NCBI GenBank assembly: GCA_020628175.1 | Contig: JAHDFK010000003.1 | Span: forward strand, 1 to 64,000 | Direction: 5' to 3' | Source: Wenyingzhuangia sp. | GTDB taxonomy: Bacteria; Bacteroidota; Bacteroidia; Flavobacteriales; Flavobacteriaceae | DNA: 64,000 nucleotides | Part shown: piece after piece, positions 18,754 to 28,231 of the stretch | Layout: the number at the start of each line of letters is the position of its first letter | Position numbering within the stretch: the first letter of the stretch is position 1 | Notes under the pieces: model-generated | What the model was told of the DNA's origin: nothing | The model's database searches: none | Seen by the model: the letters and a program-made list of their open reading frames with translations, nothing else | Position numbers and translations under genes: made by a program

Positions 18754-19596
18754 ATGAAACCTTTTGTATACATAATTTGCTGCTTGTTTTCTATGCACCT
18801 GTTGGCGCAACGCAATGAAAACGCCAATAGTAGTACCGTAAAAAATAGTGTATTTACCACAGTAAAAAACGACGTAAAATATACTCTTAACGGAATTGGA
18901 CGCTTTTATACATCGCCTTTACGATGGAAAAAGAAAGATGTAATTGGAGCAAGCGCTGTTTTAGGTGGTTTTACTGCTTTAACGTTTATAGATAGCTATG
19001 TAGAAAAAACAGCTGCAAAACACAATCCGCACATTCCTACCTTTCTTAAAAAATTTGGAGATGGTTTTGGGGGGCATGTAAACGCTTTTGCTTTTTCTGG
19101 CGGTATTTATGCTACCGGACTTATTACCAAAAACACTAAAATTAGAAAAACAGGTGCGTTAATGTTTACCTCTGTTTTGGCAGCAGGTTCCCTACAAACA
19201 CTTGTTAAAATAATGGTGGGTAGAGCAAGACCTCGTCAAGGAAATTACAATACTCTAGACCCTTTTTCACTAAACAAACAATATCACGCTTTTCCTTCAG
19301 GACATTCTATCGTATCTATGGTATTTGCGCACAGTATTGCCAAACAAATAGATAACAAATGGATAAAAGCAGGATTGTATACCGCAGCTACAATTGTTCC
19401 TGTATCTAGAGTTTGGGCAGAATCGCATTGGGTGTCTGATGTTGTTTTAGGCTCTACTATTGGAATTATTACTGTTAATTATCTTGACAGATATTTAACA
19501 GAATTGTACGAAGGTAAAAAAGAAAAAAAAGTAACCAATTATTGGGATTTGAAACCTGGTTTTGGAAACGTAAGTATTAGCTACACTTTTAATTAA
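18754..19596 (+). CDS. PAP2-family phosphatase, membrane or periplasmic
   Basis: A 280-residue protein with an N-terminal signal segment (FVYIICCLFSMHLLAQ) and the complete three-part acid phosphatase signature: KIMVGRARPRQG (KX6RP), FPSGHSI (PSGH) and SRVWAESHWVSDVVLGS (SRX5HX3D). Members of the PAP2 superfamily dephosphorylate undecaprenyl diphosphate, lipid A, phosphatidate or soluble phosphoesters, and the substrate here is unknown. The gene sits between cysE and cysM with gaps of 2 and 7 bases, an odd partner for cysteine synthesis. I see no biochemical link, so this may be simple co-transcription. Confidence 0.92.
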   Translation: MKPFVYIICCLFSMHLLAQRNENANSSTVKNSVFTTVKNDVKYTLNGIGRFYTSPLRWKKKDVIGASAVLGGFTALTFIDSYVEKTAAKHNPHIPTFLKKFGDGFGGHVNAFAFSGGIYATGLITKNTKIRKTGALMFTSVLAAGSLQTLVKIMVGRARPRQGNYNTLDPFSLNKQYHAFPSGHSIVSMVFAHSIAKQIDNKWIKAGLYTAATIVPVSRVWAESHWVSDVVLGSTIGIITVNYLDRYLTELYEGKKEKKVTNYWDLKPGFGNVSISYTFN

Positions 19597-19603
19597 AACG
19601 CAC

Positions 19604-20488
19604 ATGTATCACAAGTTATTAGATTATATAGGAAATACACCTTTAGTTGAAACCACTAATTTGGTGAAAAATAAAAATGTTAAGTTGCTATTAAAACTCG
19701 AGGGAAACAACCCTGGTGGTAGTGTAAAAGATAGAGCTGCTTACAACATGATTCAAGGAGCTTTAGAAAGAGGCGAAATTAAGGATGGTGACAAATTAAT
19801 AGAAGCTACAAGTGGAAATACGGGTATTGCGCTTGCTATGATTGCGCAACTATTAAATATAGACATCGAGCTTGTATTACCCGAAAACTCTACGGCAGAA
19901 CGCGTACAAACTATGCGGGCTTATGGAGCCAAAGTAACACTTACCCCTGCCGAAACTGGAATTATTGGTTCTCGTGATTATGCAGATAAAAAAGTTGCTG
20001 CGGGTGGATACATTATGTTGAATCAATTTGCGAATGATGACAACTGGAAAGCGCACTACAAAACAACTGGACCAGAGATCTGGAGAGATACAGAAGGAAC
20101 TGTAACACACTTTGTTTCTGCAATGGGTACAACAGGTACAATTATGGGAACCTCTACCTATTTAAAAGAACAAAATTCTGCTATTCAAATTGTAGGGGCT
20201 CACCCTAGCGATGGTTCTAAAATTCCTGGAATTCGAAAATGGCCAGAAGAGTATTTACCTAAAATATTTGACCGCTCTAAAGTAGATATAGTTATGGAAG
20301 TTTCGGAACAAGAAGCTCGTACAATGACGAAAAGATTAGCCAAAGAAGAAGCCATTTTTGCAGGAATGAGTTCTGGAGGCTCGGTTGCTACGGCTGTAAA
20401 ACTAGCCAACTCTTTAGAAAGTGGAATTGTAGTTGCTATTATTTGTGATAGAGGAGATCGATACCTTTCATCTGACTTATTTGAATAG
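19604..20488 (+). CDS. cysM: cysteine synthase B (O-acetylserine sulfhydrylase)
   Basis: PLP enzyme that joins O-acetylserine with sulfide or thiosulfate to give cysteine or S-sulfocysteine. The protein has 294 residues. The PLP lysine is in NNPGGSVKDRAAYNMI (about residue 41-44), the substrate loop is EATSGNTGIALAM, and the PLP phosphate loop is SAMGTTGTIMGTSTYL. The short C-terminus and the sequence KWPEEYLPKIFD fit the CysM subgroup better than CysK. The upstream cysE supplies its substrate. The next gene starts 10 bases after its stop. Confidence 0.95.
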   Translation: MYHKLLDYIGNTPLVETTNLVKNKNVKLLLKLEGNNPGGSVKDRAAYNMIQGALERGEIKDGDKLIEATSGNTGIALAMIAQLLNIDIELVLPENSTAERVQTMRAYGAKVTLTPAETGIIGSRDYADKKVAAGGYIMLNQFANDDNWKAHYKTTGPEIWRDTEGTVTHFVSAMGTTGTIMGTSTYLKEQNSAIQIVGAHPSDGSKIPGIRKWPEEYLPKIFDRSKVDIVMEVSEQEARTMTKRLAKEEAIFAGMSSGGSVATAVKLANSLESGIVVAIICDRGDRYLSSDLFE

Positions 20489-20498
20489 CTTTAAAATA

Positions 20499-21578
20499 AT
20501 GGATGTTTTAGAACTTCTTTTACAATCGCAACACAGAGATTCTCGAGATATTTTTAGTTCTAAAATTGTTTTTTACGGAAAAGAATTCAGCGATGATAAT
20601 ATTTTTTTCACCGCTTTAATAGGATACACCTTACACAGCTTACACGATTCTTTTTCTACTAAAGAGCGTGAGCAAATTCAAAAGATACATCAGAAAAACC
20701 TCCGTGCATTTTCCTTTTTCGAAAACAAACACGGAGGTAGTACTTATAACTTCTACCCTACCAAACCCGTAAATCAATATTCAGGAATTCCTTTTCTAAA
20801 TAAATTTACTGCATTACACATACCTGATGATGTGGATAGCACTTCCCTAATTTATTTAGCAAAAACCTCAACAACTATTGATTCTTTAAAAGCTATAAAA
20901 AGTAAACTAGAAAGTTTGTCTTATGATGAGAAACCTTTAAAATCGATTCCTAAAAAACACAAAGAGACAAAAGCTTACAGAACTTGGTTTGCTACCAAAA
21001 TGAATCATGATATGGATATATGTGTTATGTGCAATGCGCTTGTTTTTACATACACCTATCAACTTCCTTTATCTAAAGTAGATAACGATTCTATAGCTTT
21101 CATAGCATCTCTAATAAAAGAGAACACACTTACAAAACACGCTTACCTATATGCTCCTCACTATAAATCTAAAGCAATTGTTTTGTACCATATAGCTCGT
21201 TTACTTTCTGTTACAAAACATTCAACACTACTAGCTGTTAAGTCTAAAATAACCCATTTAATTGAGGAACTGTTATCTAAAAACCACAGCCCTATGGAGG
21301 CTGTAATTCTATATTCTTCTCTATACAAACTAGGACAGCAACCTGAGTTTCATATTACTCTTCAAACTAAAGAAATTGAACAATTTTATTGGTTTAAAGC
21401 CAATCCTTTTAGCATTGCAAAACCTTGGATTAAACATATTTTTTCTAGACATAATTTTTTACACTTAGAGTACAAATGTTTTGCTTACAACCTAACTTTA
21501 CTTTTAGAACTACAACAATTAAGCAAACAAAAGATTTTAAAAACTAGTAACGAGCATCTAGTTATCAGTACTTTTTAG
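20499..21578 (+). CDS. conserved protein of unknown function, toroid-like features possible
   Basis: A 359-residue protein, without signal peptide or transmembrane segments. The frame is open further upstream into cysM (to 20433). I chose the ATG at 20499 because it lies 10 bases after the cysM stop and the upstream residues look like translated cysM tail. The protein is helical and rich in His, Tyr and Lys. Near residue 108 it has IPDDVDSTSLIYLA, which superficially resembles the acidic DxDD-type motif of class II terpene cyclase and prenyltransferase-like alpha/alpha toroids. This similarity is weak and I do not assign a function. Its co-transcription with cysE, PAP2 and cysM is likely. Confidence 0.7.
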   Translation: MDVLELLLQSQHRDSRDIFSSKIVFYGKEFSDDNIFFTALIGYTLHSLHDSFSTKEREQIQKIHQKNLRAFSFFENKHGGSTYNFYPTKPVNQYSGIPFLNKFTALHIPDDVDSTSLIYLAKTSTTIDSLKAIKSKLESLSYDEKPLKSIPKKHKETKAYRTWFATKMNHDMDICVMCNALVFTYTYQLPLSKVDNDSIAFIASLIKENTLTKHAYLYAPHYKSKAIVLYHIARLLSVTKHSTLLAVKSKITHLIEELLSKNHSPMEAVILYSSLYKLGQQPEFHITLQTKEIEQFYWFKANPFSIAKPWIKHIFSRHNFLHLEYKCFAYNLTLLLELQQLSKQKILKTSNEHLVISTF

Positions 21579-21693
21579 CAATTAAAGTTATTGACAAGCT
21601 AGTCAATATGAGATTATGAGGACTAAACAAACTATTGATAGAAAAAAAGTCATAAATTACTTTTCCTAAGTTTCAATCAAGATTGTATAATAA

Positions 21694-21720
21694 CGGCTTT
21701 AATAATAAGTACTAAAGCCG
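21694..21720. terminator. hairpin between two convergent genes, weak terminator
   Basis: Arms CGGCTTTA (21694-21701) and TAAAGCCG (21713-21720) flank an 11-base loop, just beyond the stop of the minus-strand YciI gene. The T-tract is poor on both strands, so termination would be inefficient. Confidence 0.4.
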
Positions 21721-21731
21721 CTACTCATAGT

Positions 21732-22094
21732 TTATTCCTCATTAATTCCATCAATTTTCATAATCGGTCTGATTTCTATACTCCAGGCTCCGTCCTCAAA
21801 TCTTGGATCCATTTTTGCAATTTCGATCGCTTCTTTTAAATCCTCTGCTAAAATATGGTAATATCCCGAAATTACTTCTTTAGTTTCATTAAATGGACCA
21901 TCTGTGAAATTACCATTTTCATAAGATAAAATACTGCCCTGCATTTCCAAAGGTTGAGCTGATTTCATCTTTCCTTCTTCAACCATTTTTTTAATAAACC
22001 CTCCAACTTTTCGAACATGCTCTTGTTGCTCCTTTGCCGAAAAACTAGCTACAGGGTTCCCTTTACTTTTAATAAACAACATAAATTCTTTCAT
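21732..22094 (-). CDS. YciI/YCII-related (DGPF-domain) protein
   Basis: A small 120-residue cytosolic protein of the YCII superfamily with a ferredoxin-like fold. The family motif is seen in FTDGPFNETKEVISGYY (about residues 62-80), followed by the helix EAIEIAKMDPRFEDGAWSIEIRPI. Such proteins are regularly encoded beside an ECF sigma factor of the DUF6596 type, and that is the case here: a sigma factor gene lies 51 bases upstream on the same strand. The biochemical role of the pair is unknown. The YciI frame itself is intact although the sigma factor partner is disrupted. Confidence 0.9.
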   Translation of the reverse strand: MKEFMLFIKSKGNPVASFSAKEQQEHVRKVGGFIKKMVEEGKMKSAQPLEMQGSILSYENGNFTDGPFNETKEVISGYYHILAEDLKEAIEIAKMDPRFEDGAWSIEIRPIMKIDGINEE

Positions 22095-22145
22095 AATTTC
22101 ATTTTTAAAATTAATAGATTACTAATACCCTTAAAACAATCCAAC

Positions 22146-23414
22146 TTATGAAATAGGGACAATTTCTAACAACTTTTTTTGAAGTAATTTTAAATCTCTT
22201 TTATTTTTTGTCAATGAAATAGCTTTCTCATAACTATTTATAGCTTTTTCTATGTTGTTTTCTAATTTATAAAATGTGGCCAAAGTTGAATAAAAAAGGT
22301 GATTCTCTTCTATTTTTGATTGTTTTTTTAATTTTTCCTACTCTAAAACAGCAAATCTAACGCCTTTTACTTTAAAAAGAGGAACACTTCTATTTAGTCG
22401 TATAATTGGAGAATCTTCTAATTCTAGAAGACTGTCGTAAAGATCTAGAATCTCTTCCCAATCGGTTTTTTCATAACTTGTAGCTACGCAATAATTCGCA
22501 GAAATTGTTGCTAAGATTATATATTTAGAAACTCGTTCTTCACAAATAGCTTTATTCAAACTCTGAATGCCTTTATCAATCAAAGCCTGATTCCAATTTT
22601 TTCGATTTTGTTGATCCATTTCTATCATCAAATCAACAGAGTTCATTCTAGAATCAAATCGAGAAGCATTAAAATACATTAGAGCCAAAAGAGAATAACA
22701 ATTCGATTTTTGTGTAATTATTTCACTTTCAACTAAAATTTCAGACAATCGAATTGCCTCTAAACATAAATCATATCGAATCAACTCATTTTTTTGTGTA
22801 GGACTGTAACCTTCGTTAAAAAGTAAAAAAATGGTTTTTAAAACAACAGGAAGTCTTTTATTTAAATCATTTGGAGTCTTGAAATTTAGGTTACTTGTTC
22901 GTAATTGTTTTCTTCCTCTTACCAACCTTTTATTTATAGTTTCTGTTGATGTAAAAAAAGAATTTGCTATTTCTGATATACTAAATCCACAGAGAATTTT
23001 TAAAATCAAACAAATTTGAGTGTTTTCTGATATTTTAGGATTACAACAAACAAACATCATTTTTAGCTGTTCATCAGAAATCAATTCTTTGGAGATTTCA
23101 AATTTCTCTATTTGTTCAGAATCATATTCTATCATTCTCTCAGAAAATTCTGATTGGTATTTTTTACGTTTTAAAGTGTTTATTGTTAAGTTTTTTGCTG
23201 TAGTATATAACCAAGCTTGAGGATTATTAGGTATTCCATTGTGTTGCCAATAATCAACCGCTTTTAATAGAGTTTCTTGCACAATATCTTCAGCAGTCTG
23301 AACATTACCTATACCTAGATATTTTGTAATAACCGAAACTATTTTACCATATTCATTTCTAAAAAAATGTTCGGCTAATTTTCGACTATGTTTCTCGTTA
23401 ATTTCAGACATCAT
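22146..23414 (-). pseudogene. ECF-type sigma factor (DUF6596 group) interrupted by one in-frame stop codon
   Basis: The intact reading frame runs from ATG at 23414 for 358 codons to TAG at 22340-22338. The same frame continues beyond the TAG for a further 63 sense codons (EKLKKQSKIEENHLFYSTLA ... AINSYEKAISLTKN) and ends at TAA 22148-22146. The total of 422 residues plus the stop is about the expected family length, and the continuation has the TPR-like helices that close this family. One nonsense mutation therefore separates the last 15 percent of the protein. Regions 2 and 4 are intact (AEDIVQETLLKAVDYW; FSISEIANSFFTSTETINKRLVRGRKQLR). It may be a recent pseudogene, a truncated but active factor, a readthrough product or a sequencing error. 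Confidence 0.85.
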
Positions 23415-23830
23415 TCAAATCACTACCGAACTGTAATAAGAGCATCCGTTGTGGTAGTTGTAACAGTATTTTCGGATACTAATTCTTTATTTTTATTATA
23501 AAACCCAATTAAATCATCATAAGTCATACATACAGGTATGGTTTGAACGAGTATAAAAAACTTATAGAATTCCTCATTAATAAATTTATGAAATTTAAAA
23601 TACTTATCTATTCTTAAACTAGATAAAAGACTATACATCAGACTAAACACAAACCTAATTTCTTAAACTTATTTCTACCCCATCCAAATCCATTAAATTG
23701 TCTTACAAAACCTCTATTTTCAATAATGTATATTCTATTAAATTTAAAACCTTAATATTTATAATTTATCTACAACTACCACTCCTATTGTATTTCATAT
23801 TTTTTTAGCATCTTTATTAAAAATTAAATT

Positions 23831-24583
23831 ATGAGAAATTTAAAATTACTTGTGTTCTTAACACTACTATGTACAACGATTACATGTTTTGCTCAAACAG
23901 AAAACTCGGTTACTGCCATTGAAACGGCTCATAAAAAAGAAGCTTTTTTATCGCAAAAAGCAATTCAGTTTGATGCTGAAATTACATTTGGCGGTAAAGA
24001 ACATTTAAAGGGAAACTTTGTATTAGCTACAGATTCTTCTAAAGGAGTTATTACCTTAAACGATGGTGGAAAAATTTATATAGATGCCAACAAAGTATAC
24101 CATACTCCACATATAAAAAATGAAGCCATGGTGCGTTTTGACGCTTATACTTGGTCGTATTTTATGCTACTACCCTATAAACTAGCCGACAAAGGTACTA
24201 TTTGGTCTGAGTTTGAAACTGCAACACTAAACAATACCGAACTCTACAGAAAACGTTTGAGTTTTGAAACTGGAACTGGAGATGCACCGGATGATTGGTA
24301 TTATATTTATTCTGACACCAAAACTAATTTATTGAGCTACGCTGCTTATATTGTAACTTTTGGTAGTTCTAAAGAAAAGGCTGAAAAAGATCCTCATGCA
24401 ATTAAATATAATAAATACACAACAATACAAGGAATTCCTTTGGCAACTGATTGGAGTTTTTGGGAATGGAACAAAACAACAGGCTTAGGAAAACAATTAG
24501 GAGCTGCAAGTATTACGAATATAAAATTTGTAACTCCAAAAGCATCTGTGTTTAAAGCTCCTGAAAATGCTATTTCTAAATAA
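23831..24583 (+). CDS. secreted DUF6503-like protein, lipoprotein-sorting-like fold likely
   Basis: A 250-residue protein with a Sec signal peptide (LLVFLTLLCTTITCFAQ; cleavage near residue 22). The mature part has the alternating strands expected of a LolA/LppX-like half-barrel (FDAEITFGGKEHLKGNFVLA, KIYIDANKVYH) and the segments MVRFDAYTWSYFMLLPYKL and DDWYYIYSDTKTNLLSYAAYIV. I associate it with the DUF6503 family of Bacteroidota from memory, and the family has no established function. It stands alone and ends at a strong hairpin. The upstream 180 bases are AT-rich and show nothing I can name. Confidence 0.75.
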   Translation: MRNLKLLVFLTLLCTTITCFAQTENSVTAIETAHKKEAFLSQKAIQFDAEITFGGKEHLKGNFVLATDSSKGVITLNDGGKIYIDANKVYHTPHIKNEAMVRFDAYTWSYFMLLPYKLADKGTIWSEFETATLNNTELYRKRLSFETGTGDAPDDWYYIYSDTKTNLLSYAAYIVTFGSSKEKAEKDPHAIKYNKYTTIQGIPLATDWSFWEWNKTTGLGKQLGAASITNIKFVTPKASVFKAPENAISK

Positions 24584-24593
24584 TAAAGTACAG

Positions 24594-24624
24594 AAAAGGT
24601 TTCGCTATGAGCGAAACCTTTTTT
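24594..24624. terminator. bidirectional intrinsic terminator
   Basis: Arms 24594-24606 and 24610-24622 (AAAAGGTTTCGCT / AGCGAAACCTTTT) form a 13-bp stem with a short loop and T-tract 24619-24624. It serves the upstream plus-strand gene, and its right arm abuts the stop codon of the convergent penicillin acylase gene. Confidence 0.85.
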
Positions 24625-26992
24625 ATTGAAACACTATTTTTTGTTGTGAAGCTTTAATTTCAGTATCATTCAGCAACATCTTATAGTACTTTCCTGTGTT
24701 GTAATAATCTGTTTGGTTTTTGTAGTAAGGGCTCAAAAAATTCCCCGATTGTCCTGTAGGTAAAATAGCATAGGAATTTTCTATATTCGAAAAATCTACA
24801 ATACGTCTTGTAGAAGGCCCTGCATTTGCAGTATATACTCCTTTTGTAGTAAAATCGAACATGATATTATTTACTGTTTCGTTTCCTCCTACCACAGGAA
24901 AAGGTCCAACATTTAATATCTTTTTTAAGATATCTATTTTTGCCAAAGCATGTTCGTGCGTTATGTTATGAACGCGTTCCCATCTCCAACTCTCTATAGC
25001 TGTACCTAATTGATTTTCTAGTTCGTTTACACTCTGCTTAAACGTTTGGGTAATTACTTGTTTCTGATTTTCCTTAGCCTTGGTTTTCACATTATCCCAC
25101 CACACAGAATTTTGTTTTTCTAAAAATACATTGATCGTTCTTTTGTACAAACTCGTACTCACAAAATCAGAAAACAAATCTTCACCTAATTCATCTTCAA
25201 ATGTATTTTTAAACACATTAAAAAGTACTTTGTAATATATGGTAGGTCCTATAATATCTTTGTAATGGTTTCCTTTCCATTTCAATAATTTATCCAACAC
25301 TATCAGCTCTTTATCAGACAACTTATTTATGTCTATATGTTTAGCTAAAGCAAAAACATTATTTCTAGCCGTTGTATTTGTATGACTTGTTGCTATGTTT
25401 TTCACATCATTTACCGATAATTTTTCTTTTGCCTCGATACTTTTTGTAATTGCGACTCCCCTATCTTTAGGTAAATAATAACCTTGATAAAAAGTACCAT
25501 CTATCGCATCGGGTTGTGTATTAGAAGTCAACACATACCCATTTACAGGATTTATTTTTTTAGGATTTTTTGCAAACGGCAACCACTTTTTATGGGTCGA
25601 AATTGTATCCAATCCATTTAAAATAAACTTTGTGTTTGTTTCCTTATCAAAAGTGAACAACTTCCCGACAGACCACAATCCTATATTATTATTTCTATCT
25701 CCGTACACATAATTTAACCCCGGAGCAGACAAGGCTTCTAATTCTTTTTCAAATTCTTGAATATTTTTCACATGATTTATTCCGTACGAAGCCTGTAACA
25801 CTTTACTTTGATTTTCGTTATACACCCAATTTACAACTACAGGGTTTAAAGAATCCAATGCCTTAATTTGACTAGTACAAACAGCTCCTAAATGTGTGTT
25901 TTTAATTGTTTCAAAATGCGATTTTTCTCCTTTTATTTTTATTTCCTTCGTTTTATACTCATACGATTTCAACCCCGATGCACTTTGATATTTCGTACTA
26001 TCTTGTGCATAGTTTTTTAATGTGTAAAAGTTAATATCATCGTTTTCGAACATGGTAATTCCAAAAGCATAATCTCTATTATGCGCTAATAAAGGAAACG
26101 GCATTAAACCTAAGTAAAAACCATAGTTTTCGTAATTGGGTGTTTTTATATGCGCCTGATACCAAACCGAAGGTTGTGCATAACTTATGTGCGGATCGTT
26201 TTCGAACAAGACTTTACCTGTAGTTGTTTTTTTAGGAGCCAATACAAAACCATTACTCCCTATAAATTGAGGAAAAGGTATTTTATTTAATAACTTACTT
26301 ATGTTACGATACGCCATAGCTTTAGACAATTCTGCTTGTGTATCTTCTATCTTCGGATTCTGTACATGCGTGGTAATAGGTAAGTCTTTTAAGTAATCTT
26401 CGCCTAAATTTTGCTGTATATAACTTAATAACGGGTCTGTTTTAAAAGCATGAGCAAAACTAAAAGCCATGTAGGCAGATACATAGTACATATCTTTTAG
26501 GGTATATTTTTCTTTTTCTACACCTAGTAATGTAAACTCTATAGGTGTTGTTCCTTTTTCTATAAAATTATTTACGCCTACCAAATATGCTGTGGCTAGT
26601 TTTTTTATTTCTGGATTCTTTTCTAAATATTTTACTTGTTTTACTACCGTTTCATCAATTCCTAAATGCGCAAAAAACACATCTACATCTAACAAATCTT
26701 CTCCTAAAATTTCTGCCAATCTACCCGATGCTATTCTTCGCAATAGTTCCATTTGCCACAAGCGTTCTTTGGCATGTACATAGCCTAAAGCTGTCATTGC
26801 TTTTTGCTCCGTATCCGCATAAATATGAGGCACGCCAATACTGTCAAAATAAATTTCAGTTCCCGCAGCTTCTTTTAAATGTACACTTCCTTTGTATACC
26901 GGTTTTAAGGTTTCTACATATACAAAAACACTTATAGCTATTACACATAACAACATTATAAAACCAATCAAAAATTTCTTTAAAACTTGCAT
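24623..26992 (-). CDS. penicillin acylase family protein (Ntn hydrolase)
   Basis: A 789-residue Ntn hydrolase of the penicillin amidase family. The precursor would be split autocatalytically to expose Ser246 in FIGSNGFVLAP as the N-terminal nucleophile of the beta chain. The N-terminal segment FLIGFIMLLCVIAISVFVYV is a signal anchor or uncleaved signal, so the enzyme acts in the periplasm. Other family features are GVPHIYADTEQKAMTALGYVHAKERLWQMELLRR (alpha chain start, cited in part), FENDPHISYAQPSVWY, and VVGGNETVNNIMFDF near the C-terminus. Natural substrates in such proteins can be acyl-homoserine lactones, lipopeptides or beta-lactams. None can be assigned here. It is divergent from a nucleotide-sugar aminotransferase. 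Confidence 0.9.
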   Translation of the reverse strand: MQVLKKFLIGFIMLLCVIAISVFVYVETLKPVYKGSVHLKEAAGTEIYFDSIGVPHIYADTEQKAMTALGYVHAKERLWQMELLRRIASGRLAEILGEDLLDVDVFFAHLGIDETVVKQVKYLEKNPEIKKLATAYLVGVNNFIEKGTTPIEFTLLGVEKEKYTLKDMYYVSAYMAFSFAHAFKTDPLLSYIQQNLGEDYLKDLPITTHVQNPKIEDTQAELSKAMAYRNISKLLNKIPFPQFIGSNGFVLAPKKTTTGKVLFENDPHISYAQPSVWYQAHIKTPNYENYGFYLGLMPFPLLAHNRDYAFGITMFENDDINFYTLKNYAQDSTKYQSASGLKSYEYKTKEIKIKGEKSHFETIKNTHLGAVCTSQIKALDSLNPVVVNWVYNENQSKVLQASYGINHVKNIQEFEKELEALSAPGLNYVYGDRNNNIGLWSVGKLFTFDKETNTKFILNGLDTISTHKKWLPFAKNPKKINPVNGYVLTSNTQPDAIDGTFYQGYYLPKDRGVAITKSIEAKEKLSVNDVKNIATSHTNTTARNNVFALAKHIDINKLSDKELIVLDKLLKWKGNHYKDIIGPTIYYKVLFNVFKNTFEDELGEDLFSDFVSTSLYKRTINVFLEKQNSVWWDNVKTKAKENQKQVITQTFKQSVNELENQLGTAIESWRWERVHNITHEHALAKIDILKKILNVGPFPVVGGNETVNNIMFDFTTKGVYTANAGPSTRRIVDFSNIENSYAILPTGQSGNFLSPYYKNQTDYYNTGKYYKMLLNDTEIKASQQKIVFQ

Positions 26993-27042
26993 TCTAATTT
27001 CTATTTAACAACCATTTAAATATACGTATTCTAGCAACTTCC

Positions 27043-27077
27043 TTTGGTTAAAAAACGGCTTATTTTTATTAGATTTG
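27043..27077 (+). promoter_or_regulatory. promoter of the aminotransferase-epimerase pair
   Basis: TTTG at 27043-27046 and TAGATTTG at 27070-27077 match the two Bacteroidota elements with a 23-base gap, slightly longer than usual. The aminotransferase start follows 20 bases later. Confidence 0.55.
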
Positions 27078-27096
27078 TTAAACAAGCAGTTACTTA

Positions 27097-28227
27097 ATGA
27101 AGAAATTACAAATGGTAGACTTAAAAAGTCAGTACCTAAATATTAAAGAAGAAATAGACCATTCTATACAAACTGTATTGAACAATACTTCGTTTATTAA
27201 TGGTGGGCAAGTAACCGATTTTAAAAACAATTTAGCCAATTATTTAAACGTACAACATGTAATACCTTGTGCTAACGGAACCGATGCTTTGCAAATTGCA
27301 TTGATGAGCTTAGACTTACAACCAAACGACGAAGTAATCACTGTAGATTTTACATTTGCCGCAACCGTAGAAGTTATAAAATTATTACAATTTAAGCCTG
27401 TGCTAATTGATGTTGAAGAGGATACTTTTAACATGAGTATATCTGCTTTAAAAAAAGCAATTACGCCCAATACCAAAGCCATTGTACCCGTGCATTTATT
27501 TGGACAGTGTGCCAATATGGAAGCTATTTTAACAATTGCCCAACAACATAATTTATATGTTATTGAAGATACTGCTCAGGCAATGGGTGCCGAATATACT
27601 TTTACCAACGGAACTGTTAAGAAAGCGGGAACTATGGGTACCTTAGGTACTACTTCTTTTTTTCCTTCTAAAAACTTAGGATGCTACGGAGATGGTGGTG
27701 CTATTTTTACAAATAACGAAGCTTTAGCATACAAAATTAAAGGAATTGTAAACCATGGTATGTATAAAAAATACTATTACGATGTTGTGGGTGTAAACTC
27801 TAGATTAGATAGTATACAAGCAGGTATTTTAAACGTAAAACTTCCTCTTTTAAATAGCTACAACAAAGCAAGGCAAAAAGCAGCAACCTATTACAACAAT
27901 GCTTTTGCTAATATTGATGGAATTAGTACTCCAAAACTAGCGGAGTTTTCAACACATGTATATCATCAGTACACATTAAAAATTACCAATGGAAAACGAG
28001 ATGAGTTGCATGAATATTTAAAAAAGCATCAAATTCCAAATGCAATCTATTACCCTGTTGCGCTACATTCTCAAAAAGCATATGCCAATGAAAACGTTAT
28101 AGAAGAAAATTTTAGCAACACCAACAAATTAATAGAACAAGTAATATCTTTACCCATGCATACCGAATTAGAAAAAGAGCAACTAGAAATTATTACAAAA
28201 ACGATACTTAATTTTATCAATAAATAA
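27097..28227 (+). CDS. DegT/DnrJ/EryC1/StrS family PLP-dependent sugar aminotransferase
   Basis: A 376-residue type I-fold aminotransferase. Lys192 in SFFPSKNLGCYGDGGA is the PLP-binding residue. Other family features are the CANGTDALQIAL start of the large domain, DFTFAAT, DTAQAMGAEY and NSRLDSIQAGIL. Members transfer an amino group from glutamate to keto sugars attached to nucleotides for LPS, capsule or glycoprotein sugars. The gene is followed after 4 bases by galE, so the pair probably feeds cell-surface glycan synthesis. No other polysaccharide genes are adjacent. Confidence 0.93.
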   Translation: MKKLQMVDLKSQYLNIKEEIDHSIQTVLNNTSFINGGQVTDFKNNLANYLNVQHVIPCANGTDALQIALMSLDLQPNDEVITVDFTFAATVEVIKLLQFKPVLIDVEEDTFNMSISALKKAITPNTKAIVPVHLFGQCANMEAILTIAQQHNLYVIEDTAQAMGAEYTFTNGTVKKAGTMGTLGTTSFFPSKNLGCYGDGGAIFTNNEALAYKIKGIVNHGMYKKYYYDVVGVNSRLDSIQAGILNVKLPLLNSYNKARQKAATYYNNAFANIDGISTPKLAEFSTHVYHQYTLKITNGKRDELHEYLKKHQIPNAIYYPVALHSQKAYANENVIEENFSNTNKLIEQVISLPMHTELEKEQLEIITKTILNFINK

Positions 28228-28231
28228 AAAT

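Noticed and set aside
23423..23650. Open frame of 75 codons on the minus strand upstream of the broken sigma factor gene (contains TYDDLIGFYNKNKELV and a run of Thr)
   Set aside because: No recognisable family, signal or clear promoter, and the composition could come from AT-rich noncoding DNA. It may be a gene remnant, but I cannot support it as a gene.
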